From positions 2,728,001 to 2,792,000 of the forward strand of contig JBCAQO010000006.1 in the NCBI GenBank assembly GCA_039111635.1: a stretch of DNA of 64,000 bases, given 5' to 3'. Every line of letters starts with the position of its first letter. Within the stretch, counting starts at the first letter, position 1. This stretch comes from Heterobasidion occidentale. Taxonomy: Eukaryota > Basidiomycota > Agaricomycetes > Russulales > Bondarzewiaceae. Position numbers and translations under genes: made by a program. This document shows, one piece after another, positions 21,860-32,234 of this stretch. The notes below the pieces were generated by a model. It saw only the letters and a program-made list of their open reading frames with translations. It did not search any database and had not been told where the DNA came from.

Positions 21860-24800
21860 TTATTACCCCCATTCGACTTGACGTGCGATTAACAACTCGA
21901 GGAAGAAGCGCTGGAGCCAGAGCCGCCATCGACTCAGCATGCGAAGGATTTTGGTAAACGAGGGGTGGGTACAGAAGCACAATCTTCCCACTTATCCTTT
22001 AAACCGCCCCATCCGCGTTCGCAACGTCGATGACACCATCAACAAGGCAGGCCTCATTCGACGAGGCCTGGACGCGAATCTCACCGTCAAGGATAGATGG
22101 GGAAGAACTCACACCGAGCGCGTCCAGATGTTCATCACCAATCTAGGGAAAGACGACATGCTCCTAGGAACAGATTGGTTGAAATACCACGACCCCTCCA
22201 TCGGGTGGAGGCGCCGTGAAGTACACTTTGATCAATGCCCCAGAGATTGCCAACAACCATATGGGTTTACCAAGGCAAGGGAAGAGCCTACCAGGAAGGC
22301 ATGGCTAGCGAAACTACGCGGTGACAAGATTCCCCAGCGGACAAAACCGCATCTTGTCTCAGAACCGGTAGGACCTTCGTGGACTTGGACTAAAGAGGAA
22401 TGGAGCCAAGTACCCGCGAAAGAATGGAAAACTCGGTTCATGGAGTTACTCGAGCACAAATCCCGACAACGTAAGGCTCGGGAGTGGCTTGAAGAACAAG
22501 TAACCGAAAGGAAGCAACACCGGCAAGCCCAACAAGAGGCAACCCAGGGCAAAGCTTCAGGAAAAGTCGCTGAAAAAGCGCAAACACAGTTTGACTCCTC
22601 CGCAATGGATAGCGCAGGAGAACCCGTCATTAGGAAGGTAGCTCCAGAACCCTCGGGGTTCGCAAGCTTTGACGAAGACCTGGAGGAAGAAATCGACACC
22701 ACCGACTTGAAAGGTCGGGTGCCGACAGAATATCATTCTTACCTCGACATCTTCAGCGAACGACGATCGCAGAGGCTCCCCCAACATACAATATGGGACC
22801 ACGCGATAAACCTCAAACCGTCTTTTGTACCCCAGGCCCCGCGGATATTTCCCCTGAGCCCGGAAAAGCATGACGAGTTAGGGAAGTTCGTCAAAGAGCA
22901 CCTTTCCAGAGGAACAATACGTCGGTCAAGCACATAGCGCGGCCTCTTTCTTTTTCGTAAGCAAGAAAGATGGGAAACTCCGTCCGGTACAAGACTATCG
23001 TCACCTTAACGAACACACTATTCGAGACGTCACCCCCCTGCCATTAATCCAAGAACTATTGGATATCATTAAAGGCGCAACGGTGTTCTCAAAGCTCGAT
23101 GTTCGGTGGGGATATAACAACGTGCGCATCAAGAAAGGAGACGAATCCAAGGCGGCCTTCGTCACACCCTTGGGACTCTTCGAACCTACAGTGATGTTCT
23201 TTGGGCTCTGTAATTCCCCGGGAACCTTCCAAGCCATGATGAACATGATCTTCCAAGAACTCATCCTGGCCCGGAAAATAGCGGTGTATATGGACGACAT
23301 CCTCATCTTCACGAAGACCACAGCGGAACACATTGTGATTCTTCGGCGAGTCCTCCAAATCCTGCGCGACAACGATCTTTACCTCAAACCAGAGAAGTGC
23401 GAGTTCCACAAGGAGAAGCTGAACTACCTTGGGTACACGATCTCAAAAGACCACGTCGCTATGGAAGACTCGAAGATTGAAGCTATCCAGGAATGGCCCA
23501 TCCCACGCACAGTTCGCGACATCCGCTCTTTCTTAGGCTTAGGGAACTTCTACCGACGATTCATTGATAAATTCTCTTTGATCGCTCGGCCCCTGCATGA
23601 CCTCACGAAGAAGGATGTGAAAATGGGACTGGACCACGGAGTGCCAACAGGCGTTTGATCGACTGAAGAAAACCTTCATCAGCCGACCCGTCCTGTTGTA
23701 CCCTGACCCGATGCGTCCTTACCGGCTTGTTACCGACGCTTCCCTCGCAGCATATGGTGCAGTCCTCTTACAGGAAGGACCTGATAGCGACTGGCACCCT
23801 GTTGCATACCTCTCAGGATCGTTCTCACCGGCCGAACGAAATTACGACGTGCATGATCGCGAACTCCTCGCCATCATCAAAGCACTGGAACACTGGAAAC
23901 ACTACCTCGAAGGCGCTCGACATCCCTTTGAGGTCTGGACGGACCATAAAAACCTAGAACACTTTAAGACGGCGCGCGACCTGTCAAGGCGACAAGCGCG
24001 CTGGAGTCTGTTTTTGTCCCGATTTGACTTCCAGCTCAGTTACAAGGCTGGAACTACTAATCATGCCGATGCTCTGTCCAGGCGTCCAGACCTTAGTGAG
24101 GGTTGGAATCTGATAACAAGGCACAGACTCTACTCCCGTCCAGATTTTTCACCGAGTCCAGCGAAACTCTAGTAGAGCCAAGCAAAGGCATACACGTCAA
24201 AGCAACAGAACTCGTATCCTCGGACATCCTCTCCCTTATTCGACACTCGCGCTCGGAACACGATTTGCTGGTTGATGTTGCCCTCAAGAAACTGCTGGAA
24301 AAAGGTCCAAACGCAATGAAGGGCGACCTAGGAAAATGGACACATGAAGAGGGCATCACAAGACGCGACGATTACATATGCGTCCCAAAGGACGACCTCC
24401 TTCGACGAATGATTGTCAAAACGCACCATGACACTATGGCTACAGGACACCCGGGGCGAGCAAAGACCTTAGAATTGGTCCAACGCCATTACTGGTGGTC
24501 AAGCATGACCAAATTTGTACACGCATATGTGGATGGATGTGCAGTTTGCCAATCTACCAAGAACCTTCCCCATAGGACCCATCCACCGATCCAACCGCTG
24601 GAAACACAAACGTCCCTTGGCGCTTTATCTCCACCGACTTCGTGACAGATCTCCCGGAAAGCAGAGGCTACGACTCGATCAACGTGGTGGTCGATCAAGG
24701 TCTGTCAAAAGGAATAGTCATAACCCCGTGCAAGAAGACAATCACGGCCGAAGAAACCACGACGCTCTTCCAGGACAATGTGTTCAAACGATATGGTCTA

Positions 24801-25695
24801 CCAACCAAAGTGGTGTCCAATAGAGGTCCTCAATTTGCGGCAAAGTTCACAAGGGAACTATGGAAAGGAATGGGAATCACCCCTGCCCTCAGCACGGCTT
24901 ACCACCCCCAAACGGACGGAGAAACAGAACGGGTAAACCAAGAGATCGAGCAATTCCTGCGAGTTTTCTGCAACTACCACCAAGATAATTGGGTAGACTT
25001 GATCCCCTTCGCAGAATTCTCCCACAATACCCGAAGACACTCCGCCACTGGGAAGTCGCCGTTTGAAATCCTTTATGGGTTCAATCCACCATATTCGGTC
25101 GACTCAGCTCCAGAGACCAAGGTGCCCGCAGTGACCAAACGTTTACAGCTAATCAAGGAAGTCCAAGAAGATGCGGCCGCAAGTCTACAAATAGCAGCGC
25201 AGCACGCCAAGGACCGGGACCTGCACAGGGAACTTCCGCAGTGGGAAGTAGGAACCCAAGTTTGGTTAGAAGGAACCCACATTCGGACAACTCACCCGAA
25301 GTTCAAGTTGGCACCTCGACGCTATGGCCCCTTTTCAGTGACCGAAAGAATCGGTGCTCTGGCTTATCGGTTGGAAATACCCGAAACATGGAAGATACAC
25401 CCGGTGTTTCATGCCTCCATGCTCACGGAATATCATGAGACAGAGGCCCGGAAGGAACTTCCCCAGACCTGCCCCAGAGATCCTGAATGAAGAAGAGCAC
25501 TACGAAGTGGAGGCCATTCTAGATTCAAGACGCCAGGGACGAGGGACCAAGTACCTTGTCAAGTGGGTCGGATACTCCGAGGCCGATAACACTTGGGAAC
25601 CCTTTGCCCTCCTCAAAGATACGGCCGACGAGGCGCTTCGTGAATTCCACGAAAGCTACCCAGACAAGCCCCGACCAGCGGCGATTAGGCTTTAG
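21860..25695 (+). pseudogene. pol: Gypsy-1 pol: protease, RT, RNase H, integrase, chromodomain
   Basis: Domains run in order. The protease-like region has DSACE at about 21930 (in place of the usual DSG) and GTDWLKYHDPSIGW at about 22170. RT has KKDGKLRPVQDYR at about 22965 and the catalytic YMDD at 23287-23298. RNase H has TDASLAAYGAVL (about 23732) and WTDHKNLEHF (about 23938). Integrase has an HHCC region (HHDTMATGHPGR, CAVCQSTK) and a DDE core. The chromodomain YEVEAILDSRR...YLVKWVGYSE lies at about 25500-25610 and can target insertion to modified histones. Frame changes occur near 22930, 23650, 24150, 24640 and 25480. In integrase the second catalytic Asp codon is AAT, Asn, at 24819-24821 (SNRGPQF instead of SDRG). 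This copy cannot make an active pol by itself. Confidence 0.85.
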
Positions 25696-25751
25696 AAAGA
25701 TATAAAAAGGGAGACATCCCTCCCTTTCAAAGCAAGAATCCTCCCCAGTAC

Positions 25752-27122
25752 ATGTCCGACCACTCACTCCTTGATTACTCCCTGGACGTGCCATGCTCAT
25801 CGATGACGGGACTACCTCCTCCCCTTCAAGAAAACCCTCGCCAGACATCATTCTGGCCGTGGCCAACCCCGACAATGGACGCCCTAGCCGAAGCAGCCGC
25901 CCAACGGACTCCAGAAGAGTTCCCGTACAATTCAGTGTCCACCAAACCGCGCTCACCGTCGAAGATCGAAACGGTTCCCGAGCCTCACCACGGTTTGAGA
26001 GAGCTCATGACGAGCACGATGAAGGACGTCAAGCAGAAAGGAAGGCATGCTCCGTCAACGCCTCCACGACGACCGTCCAGCGTTGGCTCAAGGAGACGCA
26101 AGACAGGAAACGAGAGGCGGAAGAAGCCAGGAAACCCTTCGGACCAGGCATCGCCAACAACTGTTGAGGCAGGTGTTCAAGAACCAGCAACGGCTGGAAC
26201 ATCAGCTGCCAGGACCAGAGGGGCCCCTACCAGTAGACGAGATCTGCACCCCGGAGAGTTGGAAGGACTAGGAGACGCTCTACTCCAACGCACCACCATC
26301 TCCGCGGTAATTCAGATGGCCACAGCGCTGGCCTTACAAAGGCTCGCTAACTTCTTCGCAGGGCAACCAGGAAGCGAGAGCGACGACATACCCCGACGCC
26401 TCGCTGACGCGAGCGACCAGGTCATGCTTCTGGCATATGCTAATGATCATAGGGCCGCCTCCTGGTACGCCCGAGGAAATAATGGGCTTACTCCCTACTC
26501 ATTCATCCGGACGATTTCTCTCCTTCATCAATCTGGAGCTCCTACCGCCCTCATCTCGCGCACCGACACAAGACAACTCCTCCCACCCACCCGTTCGGAT
26601 TGACCCATTCCGCGTCCAACCATGGAGCGAAGCTAGCAGAGCGATACCGGCTACCGTAGTCGAGACGCATCCACCCAGACCGAATATGTCTGGGCTACGG
26701 TCCAAACGACAGGCACGAAGGGACCGAGAGGCCCTTCCTCCCATATCGGCAGGACAATCCACCGGGCAGGACGCAGGAGGCAGCAATGAGAGCATCCTCC
26801 AAGGTACAGTGGAATGAGGGACGAGGAGCCAAGAGAACAAGAGCAACCCTTCAGCCCCAGGCGAAGCAGTCCTAGAAGAACTCGACCAAGAGATTCGCCG
26901 ACTCCAAACCGTCCTCGAGATAATCGACCTGAAGGAGCGCATCCACACATTGGTAGAAGAACTCCAATCCGCCAGCGCCCGACTCAGCGAACTACTTCCT
27001 GGACTCGAGCGGAACTAGACGCCTGGGACGAGGTCGAAGGTGACAATTACGATGACACCGACCCCTATTATAGGCCAGATGAAGGATATGGGGACTACGG
27101 GGACATTGGCGGAGGATACTAG
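25752..27122 (+). pseudogene. Gypsy-1 extra coding segment downstream of pol
   Basis: Open frames run from 25752 to 27122 with several frame changes. They include a charged, probably coiled-coil stretch (VQRWLKETQDRKREAEEARK at about 26075), a Pro/Arg-rich part and an acidic Tyr-rich end (DDTDPYYRPDEGYGDYGD). I recognise no domain. Gypsy-3 also has an extra acidic segment after pol, so such a third segment may be usual in these families, although the sequences are not obviously alike. Confidence 0.45.
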
Positions 27123-27225
27123 ACGAGGGAGTTGAGGAACCCCTTGTCGACAAACGAGGTGACGGAGAGGAAAGGACCCTCCGCACCACAGGTACCGGTT
27201 TCACGCACAGGACGCCGGAACGGAC

Positions 27226-28886
27226 GTCCTGCATGACGTTAAACTGTGAAAAGATAAGAAGGCAGGGGAAGTACCTGACCATTTCGCGTTGCAGCCCTCC
27301 GGTCTCAAGATGAAGGACAAGCATTCAACACTCTCGTTGTCAAGAGGTATTCTGACAAGCGAATCGGGCGTCCCGCTTGGATCCCCAGTTTTACAGGCCC
27401 TTTCCGCATTAGGAGGCCCTTAGGATTCACAACAATAACCTTGGTACTGGTACATGAATGATGCATGAATATTGGTGGGAAATCGTGTTGCATATCCGCC
27501 GTTGGGGACGGTGGATCAACCTCGCTGTCAAGGTCTGACAGGTGTCTTGGACGTCCCACTTTGGATCTCCGGTTTTACAGGGTCGTTTCCGCATTAGGGG
27601 GCCCTATCTGCGATGCAGGAACTGATGGCCGCACTCCATTAGTACCCAAAACGGAGAAATACATCCGCAACGATGTAAAACTACGAAAGGCTTGGTCCGC
27701 AATGACGATAAACTAGTTACCGTCCGGAACGACGCTAAAGCTACCAAGACCCTCGGAGCGTGGTTGTATTCTGGCAGACGGTGGAAGTGAGGGCCTCCAC
27801 CGTTGCAGAACCCTGCCGACTAGGTCGGGGCGCTTCCATATTCCATACGCCCTACAGTAAAAGAATATGGGGTCGACACGGTTCAATTCCGTGCGAGGGG
27901 TTTGGGGATGTGGAGCGGGTTGTCACCCTTCCGACAAGGCCACGACTACTCCATGGCGCGCCCATTCTACCCTTGAAGTCCGAAGCAAGGATTCCGCTTC
28001 AAGGGCCAGTCAAGAGGCAACTGGGACCGTGCCTCGTGTTGCAATCATCCGCAACGATGTAAAACTACAGATGTCCGCAACGACGATAAACTACGGACGC
28101 CCTCCATGGCGTTAAACTGGGACTACCCTTTCATTACAGGGTCATGAGCAGTGTCCAAACATGAGATATGTTTTGGCATTGCTGCATCCGCAAAGACATT
28201 AAACTACCACTCCTTTCAGCATAGGAGATGTCGATCGACATCGTTGTTGACGCCACGATGTTGATCTAGTCCGCAATGACAATAAACTACTTACTCCTTC
28301 AAGCGATAGGAGACGTAGTTATGGGACAAGTTCATTGTCCCCTAACTAGTCCGAAATGACCTTAACTACCCTCACCCCGGAGGATTAAATCTATCGAGGC
28401 TTGGGAGGTTCAAGCCAGGCGATAGCGGACGTCCGCAATGACTATAAACTAGTTGCCGTCCTTCATGACGATAAACTGAGCTGCCCTTCTGTCTACAGGG
28501 CCATGTGAGTTGTGTCAAAATAGGCTTAGGGTCTATTCTCGCAACTCTATAAGTTATCCGGTTTGATATAGTATAAACCGTCACCATCTGCGCATCACCG
28601 ATGAATGTTCCGGCGCGCAGAAACGCCTGCTGTCTTGTTTACAGGTACTCCTACGTTGGGAGATGGATAGGTCCGCAACGACCTTGGCATAAAGCAGGGC
28701 AGTCCGCAACGACTTCTGTATAAACTAGCCTCAGTCCGCGACGACTTAAGGATAAACTAGCGGACGTCCGCAAAGACGCAAAACTACGGACGTCCGGCAC
28801 GACGTTAAACTACCAGGACATACCTTACGCTGACCCCACATAATTACCGTCAAGGTGGATACCATGGTCTATTCAAGAGACCATGG
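27226..28886 (+). repeat. Interspersed 20-nt motif and hairpin array inside Gypsy-1
   Basis: About 17 copies of a motif near TCCGCAAYGACGNTAAACTA occur at about 27226, 27662, 27694, 27720, 28046, 28072, 28097, 28184, 28269, 28349, 28431, 28457, 28671, 28701, 28733, 28765 and 28789. Between them lie perfect inverted repeats, for example 27778-27803, 27836-27870, 27970-28005, 28227-28242, 28238-28261, 28323-28341, 28391-28425 and 28862-28886. The stem sequences all differ, while the 20-nt motif is shared. No coding frame is visible. Function is unknown. Confidence 0.75.
27327..27606 (+). repeat. Diverged duplicate of a roughly 90-nt unit
   Basis: The segments 27327-27420 and 27514-27606 align. 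Both run from CTCG-TGTCAAG through GGATCxCC-GTTTTACAGG to TTTCCGCATTAGG-GG. They sit at the left edge of the hairpin array and may be an older module of it. Confidence 0.6.
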
Positions 28887-29623
28887 GGTTCAAAGTCTAT
28901 TCTTCAAGGTCCTTACCTCGTGTCCAATACCCTTAGTGAAAAACAAACTCTGGACGAACACTCAATCTCTAACCTGACAAGGCCACCGTATGGGGCTGAC
29001 AGAGTTAGGGATCTTCAAAGGGGTCTTGCCGGACTCAAAACAAGTCAAGAAATGTCGTATTCTTGATAGGTTGGTGGGCTAAGCCTTAGTAAAGCGATCA
29101 ACCCCACACCTGGAGTCCCCCTCGATACCGGATCAAGGAGATGAAGATCTATCCTGGAAACACTGCGACATGGCCTTCGGCACTTTGAAAGAAGAATGAC
29201 ACACACCTATCCACAGACGAGTTTCTATTTCATCCTATAATCATTCGCACGACACCTTTCTGCATCGTCGCCAGATGACACTGGCTCATCAAACCTACCA
29301 GGGAGCCCTGGTCGAGTAGCTGCCTATTGACTCTAGGAGTGTACTCACACAAAACGTGTGGTGAAGGAAGAACACCGGGAGAAGGGACAGGGTATTGTGG
29401 CTATGCCCCGAACTTCAAATCAACAGCTCAACGGAGAAGGAAAACTCCTAGGCGTTGTAAACGACGTAGGTCGGTCTTCGCCCCAGAAAACGAAGCGATA
29501 TTGGGAAGACGCATCCCAATCTATTTTGACGACCAGCAAGCAATTGTATGTGGAATGACGATGAAGCTCGTTTCTGCTCAAGCTAGTAGTCCCCTCAGGA
29601 GTTGGGACCTAGAAAGGGGGTAA

Positions 29624-30242
29624 TGTTATGACTTGACCGATCGGGGCCCTTCGCGGCCGGTCTAACCGATGGATCAAGCATCACATGCTAGGCGGCTCCA
29701 CTACGGAGCGTACATCAAGGTATTCGGCATGTCCTTAGGAGCCGACAAGACCGATGGTTCTTCAAGACATCGGTAGAGGCTATATGAGAGGGACATGAGG
29801 CTCACGAAGTTCGCACAGTAATATGAGAGGCATTCACATGCCATGGGCCTAGGGCTTATGGGTAAGCACCTCGTCGCACCATGATGGATCAGTGCGACTA
29901 GAGAAGTACAAGAGTAGGCGCCGGAGGGAAAGACGGCGGCCACAGCTCTCCTAGGATGGAAACCTGGAGAAGCACACGGACTCTTACCCTATACCCCATA
30001 CAGTATATAAGGCCCATAGAATAGGCTGAGGATCTTCAGTCTATTCTCTTCGTTCATTCGTATCTTCGAATACGAACCTCTTCGTTCCTACACGGTCTTC
30101 GCACTGTGTAACTTAGAGCCAATCATTATCCCCTCCTGTATCGCTGCCTGATACAGTCGAGACTTCGTCCACCGCTCAGTCCATTGTGCGACCTAGGGAA
30201 GAACCTGTTACTCTTGGGTTACTGAACGAGCAGTTCATAACA
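29624..30242 (+). repeat. 3' LTR of Gypsy-1
   Basis: The LTR is 619 bp. It differs from the 5' LTR by one extra G (GGAGGG versus GGAGG) and one T-to-C in the CCCTATACCC-ATA stretch. It is preceded by the polypurine tract AGAAAGGGGG. Confidence 0.95.
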
Positions 30243-30349
30243 TTATGGGTAAGCACCTCTTTGTGACCTGGATGGAAAGGCGCGAATGGAGAAGTACAAG
30301 AGTTGGTGCTGACTGAGAGAGGCAGCGGCCATAAGTTAACTGAGGATGG

Positions 30350-30631
30350 CCCTATCCCCTCCTCCCCAAGGCATCTTTTTGTTAACCCATAGGTCTCACA
30401 TCTCTTATTCGTGCATGCCCGTGTAAGTGGGCAGGCATTATACACGACCGAGCCTACACTACACATTCTCTTGTATTGCCAAAACTCCGACACTTTCACA
30501 TCAGGCGATAGTTGCTGGTTCAGAGGCAGGTCGGGACTGAAGAAAGTAGTACTACGAGTTCCATGTATTCAAATGTCTGACATAGGGTTCTGTTACCCTG
30601 CCTGGACAATAAATTGGATTCAATAAATAAA
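30350..30631 (+). mobile_element. 282-bp non-LTR retroposon (SINE or truncated LINE)
   Basis: The insert ends in AATAAATAAATA and is flanked by 13-bp direct repeats TAACTGAGGATGG at 30337-30349 and 30632-30644. It interrupts the older family-1 LTR. The 3' A-rich tail and long TSD are hallmarks of target-primed reverse transcription. A short open stretch (TEPTLHILLYC) loosely recalls the C-terminal zinc-finger-like end of fungal LINE proteins, so a 5'-truncated LINE is my first guess. Confidence 0.75.
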
Positions 30632-30913
30632 TAACTGAGGATGGATAACTCAGAAAGCATGGACATTTACCCTATACAGTATATAAGGCCCATAGAATAG
30701 GCTGAGAACCTTCAGTCTATTCTCCTCGTTCTCACACAGTCTTCCTACTGTGTATCTCATTCTTGCACAGTCTTCATACTGTGCATCACCATTGTACACT
30801 CCTATATTATCCCCTAATACAGTTGAGACTTCTATCATCGAACCACTCTGCGTGCGATCTAGGGAAGAGCCTAATACTTTTGGGTTACTGAACAAGCAGT
30901 TTGTAACATGCCC

Positions 30914-31408
30914 CTGGCGTAGAAACTCCTGGTTGGGTGGTCAAGTTGTATGCACAGAAATAGCTGTGGCATCCATAACACAAGAGCTTTGATAATCCAA
31001 TATAGTTGTATGGCTGAAGAGACTCCCTATTCTTGTCGAAATGTGCGACGAGCAAGCATTACAGTAGACACGTGTGCGTCCAAATAATCCGTGTTTGTCC
31101 AGCTTGATGGCATAGTTCTTCTTCTTCTGCAACTCCATCCCTAATGGCGTGAATACCCTATTCTTCCACTCCTCGTCTAGCACCATGTCATGAAGGTTGT
31201 CTGAGAGCTTGGAGAACTTCGCAGAAACCGTCTGTTGGTCCAGATATCTTTTGATCTTTCGCATCATGTTGCTATGGTCCTGACAAAATTTGAGAAAGGC
31301 AGGATGGTAAAAATCAGCACAGTATTCCCTTATCAGCAAAACTGTAGCTGAGTTCCAGAGCCCTAGATGCCCTAGATGCTTCCAGATGCTTAGGTCATCT
31401 GGGGACAT
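30914..31408 (-). pseudogene. OTT_1508-like deaminase gene, 5' fragment (second copy)
   Basis: Reading the minus strand from 31408, the sequence gives EYCADFYHPAFLKFCQDHSN, KFSKLSDNLHDMVLDEEW, LDKHGLFGRTRVYCNAC and, after a frame change, a SFYARG end at about 30914. Each stretch matches the copy at 7510-7920. The continuation is at 19241-18990. The first residues of the open frame (MSPDDLSIW...) derive from the short dispersed repeat at about 31345-31440, so the true N-terminus was lost or lies elsewhere. Cut by the LTR at 30908 (TSD TGCCC). Confidence 0.65.
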
Positions 31409-31440
31409 CTGGCTAGATGTCTGTGTATGGCCAGATAAGG
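31345..31440 (+). repeat. Short dispersed repeat, copy 2
   Basis: This is the direct-orientation partner of the repeat at 18390-18487, sharing AGATGCTTAGGTCATCTGGG and CTGGCTAGATGTCTGTGTAT. It has an extra CATCTGG-like word compared with copy 1. Confidence 0.6.
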
Positions 31441-31735
31441 CAGGCTCCTACCCACTACCGTGTCGAGGGCAAGGGTCTATTACTATGAGGAAATAACAAA
31501 AAACATATGAGAAAACATATGACAAAGAAATGATGTAATGAAGCAACATTTTGAACCTTATTCCTCAAGCAACCCAAGCCCTCTCTATTGGCGGCTGGCA
31601 TAAAACATATACAAACACGCGCCACCTGGAAGATTCACCGGCGTCAGCCACACTCCCACGCCGGAATTCGGTCAGTACACAATTAGTAAGCTTGTAGGCC
31701 ACGAAGAAATAAACAACAGATTAACGGCATAAAAC

Positions 31736-32234
31736 ATGGCCACACATCCGACTGAAGCTGTTCTAGCAGCACTCACAGCTCAGAATATCAACCTAGCTGA
31801 ATTTATAATCTCATTTCTAGGCAATCCTTATTATTGGGATCATCCTGTCCTCATTGATATCACAGCTTGGAGCAGAGACATCTGTATAGCACTTCACTCA
31901 AACAAGAGGTCATCCGGTATGATCACAAAATGGGCTCTTAATACTGCCATGCAATATCACTCTTCTGAAATTCTAGCTCTTTCAAACACCAAGCACGGAG
32001 GGCACTTCGGTGCAGTGAATGCCACTATTGAACAATTGGAAAATTTCAAAATTGAGCAAATAACAAAAGACCTAGAGAGGCTCTCACCAGATACTTGGAA
32101 CCTCCTTGGGGCCATGTTGGGAGGCAACAGTGTGGCACCTACAACTGTTACCAAATCTGCTACAAAGAAGAGTCGGTCAGATGACAAAGAACACCGCTGG
32201 CACGCGATGCTTGTAGGGATTGTGAGTCTCGAAG
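31736..32234 (+). pseudogene. 5' fragment of an uncharacterised agaricomycete gene
   Basis: ATG 31736 opens a clean frame of about 166 residues with FIISFLGNPYYWDHPVLIDI, WALNTAMQYHSSEILALS and HFGAVNATIEQLENFKIEQI. I recall this arrangement from the N-terminal part of large, repetitive agaricomycete proteins, some of which carry DUF6589 further on; this is memory, not a search. The gene is cut at 32234 where the Gypsy-2 LTR begins. The remaining gene is not visible in the window. It has no visible function. Confidence 0.5.

Larger units (their letters stand above)
19470..30242 (+). mobile_element. Gypsy-1: full-length chromovirus-type LTR retrotransposon
   Basis: The element has two nearly identical LTRs and the TSD TTATG at 19465-19469 and 30243-30247. 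Internal order is primer-binding site, gag, protease, reverse transcriptase, RNase H, integrase and chromodomain, then an extra coding segment, a hairpin-repeat array and the polypurine tract AGAAAGGGGG at 29611-29620. At 10.8 kb it is long for a Gypsy element because of about 3.9 kb after the chromodomain. The LTRs differ by one indel and one substitution in about 618 bases, implying a recent insertion. The coding region nevertheless has several frame breaks. Confidence 0.95.
19242..30908 (+). mobile_element. Older solo LTR of Gypsy family 1, interrupted by two later insertions
   Basis: The LTR begins TGTTATGACTTGAC at 19242 and ends GTTTGTAACA at 30908. It is flanked by TGCCC at 19237-19241 and 30909-30913. 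Its own sequence occupies 19242-19469, 30248-30349 and 30645-30908 and is clearly diverged from the LTRs of the inserted full-length element. Between the pieces lie Gypsy-1 (19470-30242) and a 282-bp retroposon (30350-30631). No internal region of this older element remains, so it is a solo LTR. It split a deaminase-like gene. Confidence 0.85.

Noticed and set aside
27226..28886. CRISPR-like array
   Set aside because: The shared motif is degenerate and its spacing is irregular; the intervals are hairpins rather than unique spacers of constant length; and the sequence is eukaryotic retrotransposon DNA.
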